Source: Siminovitchia sp047228825 (GTDB taxonomy: Bacteria; Bacillota; Bacilli; Bacillales; Bacillaceae_C). Taken from it: 23,417 nt of DNA. The DNA is taken from contig NZ_JBFEGN010000063.1 of NCBI RefSeq assembly GCF_047228825.1, forward strand, positions 1 through 23,417, read 5' to 3'. This document shows positions 13,929 to 20,663 of the stretch, in pieces. The notes under the pieces were generated by a model that saw nothing but the letters and a program-made list of their open reading frames with translations, was not told the origin of the DNA and ran no database searches. Within the stretch, counting starts at the first letter, position 1. Each line of letters begins with the position of its first letter. The position numbers and the translations under genes are program-made.

Positions 13929-15281
13929 TTGGAAAACTTGGCCGATCTTTGGGACCAGGTCCTGAAGAATATTGAACATAAGATTAGCAAGCCCAGTTTT
14001 GATACATGGCTTAAATATACCGAAGCCTACAATTTGCAGGGTGACACTTTGGTTGTTGCAGCTCCCAATGAATTTGCCAGGGATTGGCTGGAAGGCCGCT
14101 ATACGGATTTGATTTCCGGACTTTTATATGAAATTGTCGGAGAAAACCTGGAGGTAAAATTTATCATTCCCCCTGAAAAAGAAGAGGAAGCAACAAGCAA
14201 AACGCCGGCTAAGCCACATCCGGTTCAAGAAATCCATAGAAGTGAAAGCTATCAAAATATGCTGAATTTCAAATATACGTTCGATACATTCGTTATTGGT
14301 GCCGGAAACCGTTTTGCCCATGCTGCATCGCTTGCTGTTGCCGAGGCTCCGGCTAAAGCTTATAACCCGCTTTTTATTTATGGAGGGGTTGGTCTTGGAA
14401 AAACACATTTGCTTCACGCAATCGGCCACTATGTATTGGAACACAACCCAACGGCAAAGGTTGTCTACTTGTCCTCCGAAAAATTTACAAACGAATTTAT
14501 TAATTCGATCCGTGACAATAAAGCTGATGATTTTAGAAATAAATATCGAAGTGTAGATGTGCTATTAATAGACGATATTCAATTTTTGGCCGGAAAAGAA
14601 CAAACCCAGGAAGAATTTTTTCATACTTTTAATACATTGCACGAAGAAAGAAAGCAAATCGTCATTTCGAGCGATCGGCCGCCCAAAGAAATTCCTACAT
14701 TGGAAGACCGCCTGAGATCCCGGTTTGAATGGGGATTGATCACGGATATTACTCCGCCCGACCTGGAAACGAGAATCGCCATTTTAAGAAAAAAAGCGAA
14801 AGCGGACGGCTTGGACATACCGAATGAAGCGATGCTATACATAGCCAACCAAATTGATACGAACATTCGGGAACTTGAGGGGGCTCTTATACGCGTTGTC
14901 GCCTATTCTTCCCTCATTAATAAGGACATCAATGCGGATTTGACAGCCGAAGCATTAAAGGATATTATTCCCAGCTCAAAACCAAAAGTCATTACAGTTT
15001 TCGATATCCAGAAAGCGGTCGGAGCCGAATTTAATGTAAAACTCGAGGATTTTAAGGCAAAAAAACGGACAAAATCAATTGCTTTCCCAAGACAGATTGC
15101 CATGTACCTGGCAAGGGAACTGACCGATCTCTCACTTCCGAAAATTGGCGAAGAATTTGGCGGCCGCGACCATACTACGGTCATTCACGCCTGCGACAAA
15201 ATTTCAAAACTTCTGGAAGCAGATAGCCATTTGCAATCTATTATTGAAAATCTCAAGGATTCTCTTAAAAGCATGCATTGA
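13929..15281 (+). CDS. dnaA: Chromosomal replication initiator DnaA
   Basis: The 450-aa AAA+ protein has domain I at about 1–80, a short variable linker (about 81–108), and the ATPase domain with Walker A GGVGLGKT (152–159) and Walker B LLIDDIQ (Asp215/Asp216). The DNA-binding helix-turn-helix carries the signature GGRDHTTVIHA (411–421). ATP-DnaA binds the boxes on either side of this gene and melts the origin. The start is TTG at 13929 with AAAGGGGGG upstream, giving the usual MENL beginning. A TTG start keeps translation low. It is transcribed from 13677–13705 and likely continues through oriC into dnaN, as no terminator lies between. DnaA boxes in its leader suggest autoregulation. Confidence 0.98.
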   Translation: MENLADLWDQVLKNIEHKISKPSFDTWLKYTEAYNLQGDTLVVAAPNEFARDWLEGRYTDLISGLLYEIVGENLEVKFIIPPEKEEEATSKTPAKPHPVQEIHRSESYQNMLNFKYTFDTFVIGAGNRFAHAASLAVAEAPAKAYNPLFIYGGVGLGKTHLLHAIGHYVLEHNPTAKVVYLSSEKFTNEFINSIRDNKADDFRNKYRSVDVLLIDDIQFLAGKEQTQEEFFHTFNTLHEERKQIVISSDRPPKEIPTLEDRLRSRFEWGLITDITPPDLETRIAILRKKAKADGLDIPNEAMLYIANQIDTNIRELEGALIRVVAYSSLINKDINADLTAEALKDIIPSSKPKVITVFDIQKAVGAEFNVKLEDFKAKKRTKSIAFPRQIAMYLARELTDLSLPKIGEEFGGRDHTTVIHACDKISKLLEADSHLQSIIENLKDSLKSMH

Positions 15282-15287
15282 GGATCA

Positions 15288-15420
15288 TGTGAATAACTGA
15301 AACAGGCCCATGCACACTTTGTACACATGTGAATAAAGCGTGTTTTTCAGTCATTCACATATTTATCCACATATCCACAGCACCTATTACTATTACTACG
15401 GTTTTTAAAATAAAAAATAA
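15288..15420. other. oriC: oriC, downstream DnaA boxes and unwinding element
   Basis: Perfect DnaA boxes lie at 15288–15296 (minus), 15328–15336 (minus) and 15363–15371 (plus). A one-mismatch box at 15371–15379 shares a base with the last one, and another lies at 15351–15359. After a short spacer (GCAC) come five triplets in CTATTACTATTACTA (15384–15398), fitting the DnaA-trio pattern (3'-GAT/AAT-5' on the other strand). Then comes an A/T-rich tract (15401–15420). This order of boxes, GC-containing spacer, trios and A/T tract is the basal unwinding system described for B. subtilis, so strand opening most likely starts here. Confidence 0.88.
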
Positions 15421-15452
15421 TGATGTATATGCTGAAATGAGGGAGAACAAAA

Positions 15453-16589
15453 ATGCAATTTACCATTCGGCGGAATCAGCTCGCGGACAGTGTCAACCAT
15501 GTCATGAGAGCAGTTTCTTCAAGAACAACCATTCCCATTTTGACGGGCATTAAAATTATTGCCTCAGAAGAAGGAATTACTTTTACCGGGAGTGATTCCG
15601 ATATATCCATAGAGTCCAAGATACCTGTTGAAGAAAATGGCGATAAAATAATCGATATCATTCGACCGGGAGGAATTGTTCTGAATGCGCGTTTTTTTGG
15701 AGATATTGTTAGAAAACTGCCGATGGAAACAGTGGAAATGAAGGTAGAGGATTCAAGACAAGTAATCATTCGTTCCGGGAAAGCAGAATTCAATCTAAAC
15801 GGGCTTGACCATACGGAGTACCCGCTTCTTCCCCAGGTATCGGATGAAACTGTATTTTCCTTGCCTGGCAATCTGTTGAAAACATTGATCAGGCAAACAG
15901 TGTTCGCAGTGTCCATCTCAGAAATACGCCCGATCTTGACAGGTGTCAACTGGGAAATTAAAAATGGTACACTTTCCTGTATTGCCACCGACAGCCATAG
16001 GCTGGCCATGAAAACAGCACCAGTCGACATGCCGGAAAATGAAAACTACCAAACGGTTATCCCTGGAAAAAGTCTGGTTGAGCTCAGCAAGATCCTTGAT
16101 GACAATGATCACCCAGTCGAGATTTTCATTACAGACAACCAAATTCTTTTTAAAACGAAGAATATTCATTTTTACTCCCGGCGATTGGAAGGAAGATACC
16201 CTGATACATCAAGGCTCATTCCCACAGAATATAAAACAAATTTAGTTGTTGATGGGAAATTGTTTAATGATGCCATTGACAGAGCTTCCTTGTTGGCCCG
16301 GGAAGAAAGAAACAATGTTGTAAAGCTTGCATCACGTGATGGGAACATGATTGAAATCTCTTCCATTACACCCGAAATCGGCCACGTATACGAGCAAATC
16401 CCGATACAATCGCTTGAAGGGGAAGACCTCAACATTTCCTTCAGTGCCAAATACATGATGGATGCCCTCCGTGCAGTGGAAGGTAATGAAATCACAGTCA
16501 GCTTTACGGGTGCCATGAGGCCTTTTATTATTAAATCTGCGGAGGACCCAAACATATTGCAGCTTATTTTGCCTATCCGTACAGCCTAG
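15453..16589 (+). CDS. dnaN: DNA polymerase III beta subunit (sliding clamp)
   Basis: The 378-aa protein, the same length as in B. subtilis, forms the dimeric ring that tethers polymerase to DNA. It begins MQFTIRRNQLADSVNHVMRA. The three repeated clamp domains are visible as about 1–120, 128–246 and 250–378, with the interdomain segment LLPQVSDETVFSLPG between the first two. The C-terminus ILQLILPIRTA contains the hydrophobic residues of the peptide-binding pocket. GAGGGAGA lies upstream of the ATG. It follows dnaA across the 171-base oriC unwinding region and is closed by a strong terminator, making dnaA–dnaN the likely unit. No promoter of its own was recognised in that gap. Confidence 0.98.
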   Translation: MQFTIRRNQLADSVNHVMRAVSSRTTIPILTGIKIIASEEGITFTGSDSDISIESKIPVEENGDKIIDIIRPGGIVLNARFFGDIVRKLPMETVEMKVEDSRQVIIRSGKAEFNLNGLDHTEYPLLPQVSDETVFSLPGNLLKTLIRQTVFAVSISEIRPILTGVNWEIKNGTLSCIATDSHRLAMKTAPVDMPENENYQTVIPGKSLVELSKILDDNDHPVEIFITDNQILFKTKNIHFYSRRLEGRYPDTSRLIPTEYKTNLVVDGKLFNDAIDRASLLAREERNNVVKLASRDGNMIEISSITPEIGHVYEQIPIQSLEGEDLNISFSAKYMMDALRAVEGNEITVSFTGAMRPFIIKSAEDPNILQLILPIRTA

Positions 16590-16591
16590 AC

Positions 16592-16617
16592 AACCTGCCT
16601 TAAACGGCAGGTTTTTT
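16592..16617 (+). terminator. Rho-independent terminator of dnaN
   Basis: AACCTGCC (16592–16599) pairs perfectly with GGCAGGTT (16606–16613) around a 6-base loop, followed by T6. It starts three bases past the dnaN stop codon and separates dnaA–dnaN from the yaaA–recF transcript. Confidence 0.93.
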
Positions 16618-16629
16618 CGTCTCCTTTCC

Positions 16630-16880
16630 GGACTAAGCGCAGGCGCCTTGCTTGGCACGGGCAAATAAGACAAACACACGGGACGCCTCCGCCTCCGGAG
16701 AGTTTTGATTTATGACCTCGAGGAGCTAGGCGCCCTGGCCGCCTTAGCCTCAGGTCGCCGCGTCCTGTAGCGCCGGCGCACTAGGATGACCTGTGTCTGT
16801 CCCAAGCTAGACACAGAAAAGCACCTTTTAAAGAAAAATTTTCTTGCAGAGTAAAACTTTCTTGACTTGTGAAAAAAACA
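16630..16880 (+). repeat. Structured intergenic repeat, copy 2 (dnaN–yaaA gap)
   Basis: Most of the 428-base dnaN–yaaA gap is a diverged copy of the element in the soj–noc gap. The arms are GGCGCC (16642–16647) and GGCGCC (16729–16734), with ATAAG (16665–16669) opposite TTTATGACCTCGAGGAGCTA. The tail AGCTAGACACAGAAAA (16805–16820) is identical to copy 1 for 16 bases, and the next 60 or so bases remain alignable (TTTAAAG, then CTTTCTT-ACT-GT-AAAAAAA). Unlike copy 1, a GC-rich block with nested inverted repeats (16735–16804) lies between arm and tail. Beyond it, 16881–17017 holds the yaaA promoter and nothing else I can name. Confidence 0.72.
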
Positions 16881-16951
16881 AAATGGTCCCCTGCTTCTTT
16901 CGTGCATCTGTTTTTCAACTTGGGGCAGTGCCTCATGATACTCCGTATTCT

Positions 16952-16980
16952 TTGTCATGAGAGTAAATCTTTAGTAAAAT
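16952..16980 (+). promoter_or_regulatory. Sigma-A promoter of yaaA–recF–remB–gyrB
   Basis: TTGTCA (16952–16957) and TAAAAT (16975–16980) are 17 bases apart, about 38 bases before the yaaA GTG. CTCATGA (16932–16938) and TCATGAG (16955–16961) form an inverted repeat that overlaps the -35. Confidence 0.75.
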
Positions 16981-17017
16981 AAAGGTATGAGATCAACAAT
17001 AAAGAAAGAGTGAGAGC

Positions 17018-17233
17018 GTGGAAACAAAAATTGTGATTCAAACGGACACCATCACACTTGGCCAATTTTTAAAGCTTGCCGATCTGATTGATTCAGGCGG
17101 AATGGCCAAGTGGTTTTTGAGCGAGCATACTGTCTTGGTCAATGGAGAGCCTGAACAAAGACGCGGCAGGAAGCTCATGGAAGGTGATCGGATCGAAGTG
17201 CCAGGAGTCGGAAATTTTCTTGTTGCCCATTAA
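17018..17233 (+). CDS. yaaA: S4-domain RNA-binding protein YaaA (RlbA)
   Basis: The 71-aa protein is a single S4 domain: ITLGQFLKLADLIDSGGMAKW...LVNGEPEQRRGRKLMEGD. It has the length and position of Bacillus YaaA, which is linked to ribosome large-subunit biogenesis. It begins with GTG at 17018; the ribosome-binding site is weak (GAGTGAG). It is the first gene of the recF unit, 14 bases before recF. Confidence 0.93.
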   Translation: METKIVIQTDTITLGQFLKLADLIDSGGMAKWFLSEHTVLVNGEPEQRRGRKLMEGDRIEVPGVGNFLVAH

Positions 17234-17247
17234 AGGATGTCTATCCC

Positions 17248-18366
17248 ATGCATATTGAGCAATTAGGATTGGAAAATTTTAGAAATTACAAAACCCTCTC
17301 CCTTTCTTTTGAAAATAAAGTCAATGTATTTGTCGGAGAAAATGCCCAAGGAAAAACGAACGTCATGGAAGCCATTTATGTTTTAGGCATGGCCAAGTCG
17401 CACCGAACATCTCATGACAAGGATTTAATAAGGTGGGATGAAGATTATGCTAAAATAAATGGCAGGATCCAAAAAAAGAGCGGGTCTGCCCCAATGGAGT
17501 TAATCATTTCCAAAAAAGGGAAAAAGGCAAAGTTTAACCATATAGAGCAGAAAAAATTGAGCCAATATGTTGGGAATATGAATGTTGTCATGTTTGCGCC
17601 TGAAGATCTCCACCTTGTCAAAGGGAGCCCTCAAGTAAGGCGTCGTTTTATTGATATGGAAATTGGCCAAGTTTCTCCTGTCTATCTTTACCATGTCGGT
17701 TTATACCAAAAAATCCTGCAACAGCGGAACCAGTATTTGAAGCAATTGCAGATCAAAAAACAGACAGATGTAACGTTCTTGGATGTGTTGACTGAACAAT
17801 ATATTGAAATCGCCGTAAAAATCATTCAGAAGCGGTTCGAGTTTGTACGGATCCTCGAAAGTTGGGCCAAACCGATTCATTCCGGCATTTCCCGGGGCCA
17901 TGAGTCACTGATGATTCAATATAAACCATCCCTGGATGTATCAGAACAGGCCGATTCGTCAAAAATGGTAACAATATTCGAGGAAAAACTTTCCGCTTTG
18001 AGGGAAAGGGAAATGGACAGGGGAATCAGCCTTATTGGGCCGCATCGGGATGAAATCCATTTTTATGTCAACGGGCGGGACGTTCAAACGTTTGGATCAC
18101 AAGGCCAGCAGCGCACTGCGGCCCTGTCTGTCAAATTGGCCGAAATTGAACTCATTTATGAGGAAGTCGGCGAATATCCGATATTGCTGCTCGATGATGT
18201 GTTGTCCGAACTGGATGATTTTCGCCAATCCCATTTGCTCAATACGATTCAGGGTAAAGTCCAGACGTTCGTCACGACAACAACGACGAGCGGCATTGAT
18301 CATAGAACGATCAGGGAAGCGACAAGTTTTTTTGTTCAGAACGGCAGCATTACGAGAGTGCAATGA
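17248..18366 (+). CDS. recF: Recombination mediator RecF
   Basis: RecF is an SMC-like ABC ATPase without long coiled coils. It helps load RecA at single-strand gaps during repair and restart of replication forks. The 372-aa protein shows Walker A GENAQGKT (30–37), the ABC signature region GSQGQQRTAALSVKLAE, and Walker B PILLLDDVLSELD followed by the D-loop. AAAGGATG stands before the ATG, and the gene begins 14 bases after yaaA. It sits between yaaA and remB in a tight run that leads into gyrB, the normal Bacillus order, and should be co-transcribed with them. Confidence 0.97.
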   Translation: MHIEQLGLENFRNYKTLSLSFENKVNVFVGENAQGKTNVMEAIYVLGMAKSHRTSHDKDLIRWDEDYAKINGRIQKKSGSAPMELIISKKGKKAKFNHIEQKKLSQYVGNMNVVMFAPEDLHLVKGSPQVRRRFIDMEIGQVSPVYLYHVGLYQKILQQRNQYLKQLQIKKQTDVTFLDVLTEQYIEIAVKIIQKRFEFVRILESWAKPIHSGISRGHESLMIQYKPSLDVSEQADSSKMVTIFEEKLSALREREMDRGISLIGPHRDEIHFYVNGRDVQTFGSQGQQRTAALSVKLAEIELIYEEVGEYPILLLDDVLSELDDFRQSHLLNTIQGKVQTFVTTTTTSGIDHRTIREATSFFVQNGSITRVQ

Positions 18367-18378
18367 GGAGGACTTTAT

Positions 18379-18642
18379 ATGTACATTCATGTGGGTGATG
18401 ATACATTGGTCCGTTTAGGTGATATCATCGCCATTTTAGATATGCAGTCCATCAAGGAGTCGGAAACGATGCAGGAGCTTTTGGAAAGGAAAAAAACAAA
18501 TGTAGTCAATATTGCGGACGAATCGTTTAAATCGCTTGTGATTACGCCGAATCATATGTATCTCTCCCCTGTTGCCTTTGCCACTTTAAAGAAAAAAGCG
18601 ATGAACGATACAATAATGAACAATGTATTTGGTTCATTTTAA
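18379..18642 (+). CDS. remB: RemB (YaaB), DUF370 matrix regulator
   Basis: The 87-aa protein is of the DUF370/RemA-RemB family. It begins MYIHVGDDTLVRLGDIIAIL and has the NIADESFKSLVIT segment typical of the family. RemA and RemB in B. subtilis activate genes for the biofilm matrix; RemB is the divergent paralogue encoded next to recF. AGGAGGA stands before the ATG, 12 bases past recF. At 87 aa it is slightly longer than the B. subtilis protein (about 81 aa). It lies 29 bases before the gyrB start chosen here, so it is likely co-transcribed with both neighbours. Confidence 0.93.
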   Translation: MYIHVGDDTLVRLGDIIAILDMQSIKESETMQELLERKKTNVVNIADESFKSLVITPNHMYLSPVAFATLKKKAMNDTIMNNVFGSF

Positions 18643-18671
18643 AATAGATGGAAAGTGCAGGTGAATCGTTC

Positions 18672-20597
18672 GTGTCAATGGAACAAAAGGCAATCCAACA
18701 ACAGTACGATGAAAATCAGATCCAAGTGCTTGAAGGGCTCGAAGCGGTTCGAAAGCGGCCTGGGATGTATATAGGTTCAACAAGCATAAAAGGCTTGCAT
18801 CATCTCGTATGGGAAATTGTTGATAACAGCATCGATGAAGCAATGGCCGGATATTGTGATGAAATCAACCTTATCATTGAAGAGGACAACAGCATCATCG
18901 TTATCGACAACGGACGTGGAATACCCGTTGGAATCCAGGAGAAAATGGGCCGCCCGGCGGTTGAAGTCATCTTGACCGTCCTACACGCCGGCGGAAAATT
19001 CGGAGGCGGAGGATATAAAGTATCCGGCGGCCTCCACGGAGTAGGCGCTTCAGTTGTAAATGCTTTATCGACGGAACTGGAAGTATATGTTCATTTGAAC
19101 GGAAAAGTCCACTACCAAAAATATAAACGGGGTGTACCTCAATTTGATTTAAAAATCATCGGTGATACCGATCGGACGGGAACGACGATTCACTTCAAAC
19201 CGGATCCGGAGATTTTTACGGAAACAACGGAATTTGATTTTGAAACTTTATCTACCCGTACCCGGGAATTGGCATTTTTAAACAAAGGCTTGAAGCTGAC
19301 GATTGAAGACAAGCGCGATGAAGCAAAAAAACTGGAATTTCACTATGAAGGCGGGATAAAGTCGTACGTAGAGCACTTGAACAGATCGAAAGAGGTGCTT
19401 CACGATGACCCGATTTACATCGAAAGTGAGCGCGATGACATTGCCATTGAAATCGCCATGCAGTACAACAGCGGCTATGCAAGCAATCTTTATTCTTTTG
19501 CGAACAACATCCACACGTATGAAGGCGGAACGCATGAATCGGGATTTAAGGCGGCTTTGACAAGAGTCATTAACGACTATGCCAGAAAGCATCAAATCAT
19601 CAAAGAAAATGACGGCAACTTGTCGGGGGAAGATGTCCGGGAAGGTTTGACCGCCATTATTTCAATCAAACACCCGGATCCGCAATTTGAGGGGCAAACA
19701 AAAACAAAACTTGGGAACTCGGAAGCACGTACGATCACTGACGCCCTTTTCTCGGAGCACTTTGAGAAGTTCCTTTTGGAAAACCCAACGCTGGCAAGAA
19801 AGATCGTTGATAAAGGCTTGATGGCCGCCAGAGCGAGAATGGCGGCCCGAAAGGCGCGTGAATTGACACGGAGAAAAAATGCTTTGGAAATATCCAATTT
19901 ACCGGGTAAACTGGCGGACTGCTCATCCAGGGATCCGGAAATCAGTGAATTATACGTAGTGGAAGGCGACTCCGCCGGCGGGTCTGCAAAACAAGGTCGA
20001 GACCGGCATTTTCAGGCTATTTTACCCCTAAAGGGAAAAATTATTAATGTTGAAAAAGCGCGCCTGGATCGGATTCTTTCAAACGACGAAGTCCGGGCGA
20101 TCATTACAGCGCTTGGCACCGGAATCGGGGGCGATTTTGACATTTCAAAAGCCCGATACCATAAAGTGGTGATCATGACAGACGCCGACGTGGACGGCGC
20201 CCACATACGCACGCTGCTGCTGACGCTCTTCTACCGTTATATGCGGCCGCTGATTGAAGCGGGATATATTTATATAGCCCAGCCGCCGCTATTTAAAATC
20301 AGCCAAGGGAAAAAGGAATTATATGCCTATTCCGAACCTGAATTGGATGCATTGATTGCCGAGCTGCCGGAGCAGCCAAAACCGGGAGTGCAGAGGTATA
20401 AAGGTCTCGGGGAAATGAATCCCGAGCAGCTTTGGGAAACGACGATGAATCCGAAAACGAGAACGCTCCTGCAGGTGGGTTTGGAAGACGCCATTGATGC
20501 GGATGAAACATTTGATATGCTGATGGGTGAGAAAGTCGAACCACGCAGGCTGTTTATCGAAGAAAATGCATTATACGTAAAGAATTTGGATATTTAA
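18672..20597 (+). CDS. gyrB: DNA gyrase subunit B
   Basis: GyrB is the ATPase half of gyrase, which introduces negative supercoils. The 641-aa protein has the GHKL ATP site (EIVDNSIDEA, DNGRGIP, and the lid GGKFGGGGYKVSGGLHGVGAS), the transducer, then the TOPRIM metal site EGDSAGGSAKQGRD and DADVDGAHIRTLL. The C-terminus is RYKGLGEMNPEQLWETTMNP. I chose GTG at 18672 (MSMEQK...) because AGGTGA lies 8 bases upstream. An ATG two codons later (18678) is the alternative. The ATG at 18648 has no ribosome-binding site and would add an untypical N-terminus. It is followed by a hairpin before gyrA. Confidence 0.97.
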   Translation: MSMEQKAIQQQYDENQIQVLEGLEAVRKRPGMYIGSTSIKGLHHLVWEIVDNSIDEAMAGYCDEINLIIEEDNSIIVIDNGRGIPVGIQEKMGRPAVEVILTVLHAGGKFGGGGYKVSGGLHGVGASVVNALSTELEVYVHLNGKVHYQKYKRGVPQFDLKIIGDTDRTGTTIHFKPDPEIFTETTEFDFETLSTRTRELAFLNKGLKLTIEDKRDEAKKLEFHYEGGIKSYVEHLNRSKEVLHDDPIYIESERDDIAIEIAMQYNSGYASNLYSFANNIHTYEGGTHESGFKAALTRVINDYARKHQIIKENDGNLSGEDVREGLTAIISIKHPDPQFEGQTKTKLGNSEARTITDALFSEHFEKFLLENPTLARKIVDKGLMAARARMAARKARELTRRKNALEISNLPGKLADCSSRDPEISELYVVEGDSAGGSAKQGRDRHFQAILPLKGKIINVEKARLDRILSNDEVRAIITALGTGIGGDFDISKARYHKVVIMTDADVDGAHIRTLLLTLFYRYMRPLIEAGYIYIAQPPLFKISQGKKELYAYSEPELDALIAELPEQPKPGVQRYKGLGEMNPEQLWETTMNPKTRTLLQVGLEDAIDADETFDMLMGEKVEPRRLFIEENALYVKNLDI

Positions 20598-20610
20598 TTT
20601 TTTGCCGGAT

Positions 20611-20642
20611 AAAAGCTTGTGAGATTCCTCACTTGCTTTTTT
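20611..20642 (+). terminator. Terminator-like hairpin between gyrB and gyrA
   Basis: AAAAGC (20611–20616) pairs with GCTTTT (20635–20640) and GTGAG (20619–20623) with CTCAC (20628–20632), with a symmetric TT/TT internal loop and a 4-base ATTC loop. A U-run follows (20637–20642). It lies 14 bases after the gyrB stop and ends about 21 bases before gyrA, so it may partly terminate or attenuate transcription, or protect the upstream mRNA end. Confidence 0.6.
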
Positions 20643-20663
20643 CGGGATAAGGGAGGTTTCGGC

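Noticed and set aside
16331..16340. CACGTG-centred palindrome ATCACGTGAT in dnaN as a second parS
   Set aside because: Only the inner eight bases fit; the outer bases of the TGTTTCACGTGAAACA consensus are missing on both sides.
16710..16958. 82-codon minus-strand open frame in the dnaN–yaaA gap
   Set aside because: It is created by the GC-rich repeat block, is opposite to the operons on both sides, and overlaps the yaaA promoter.
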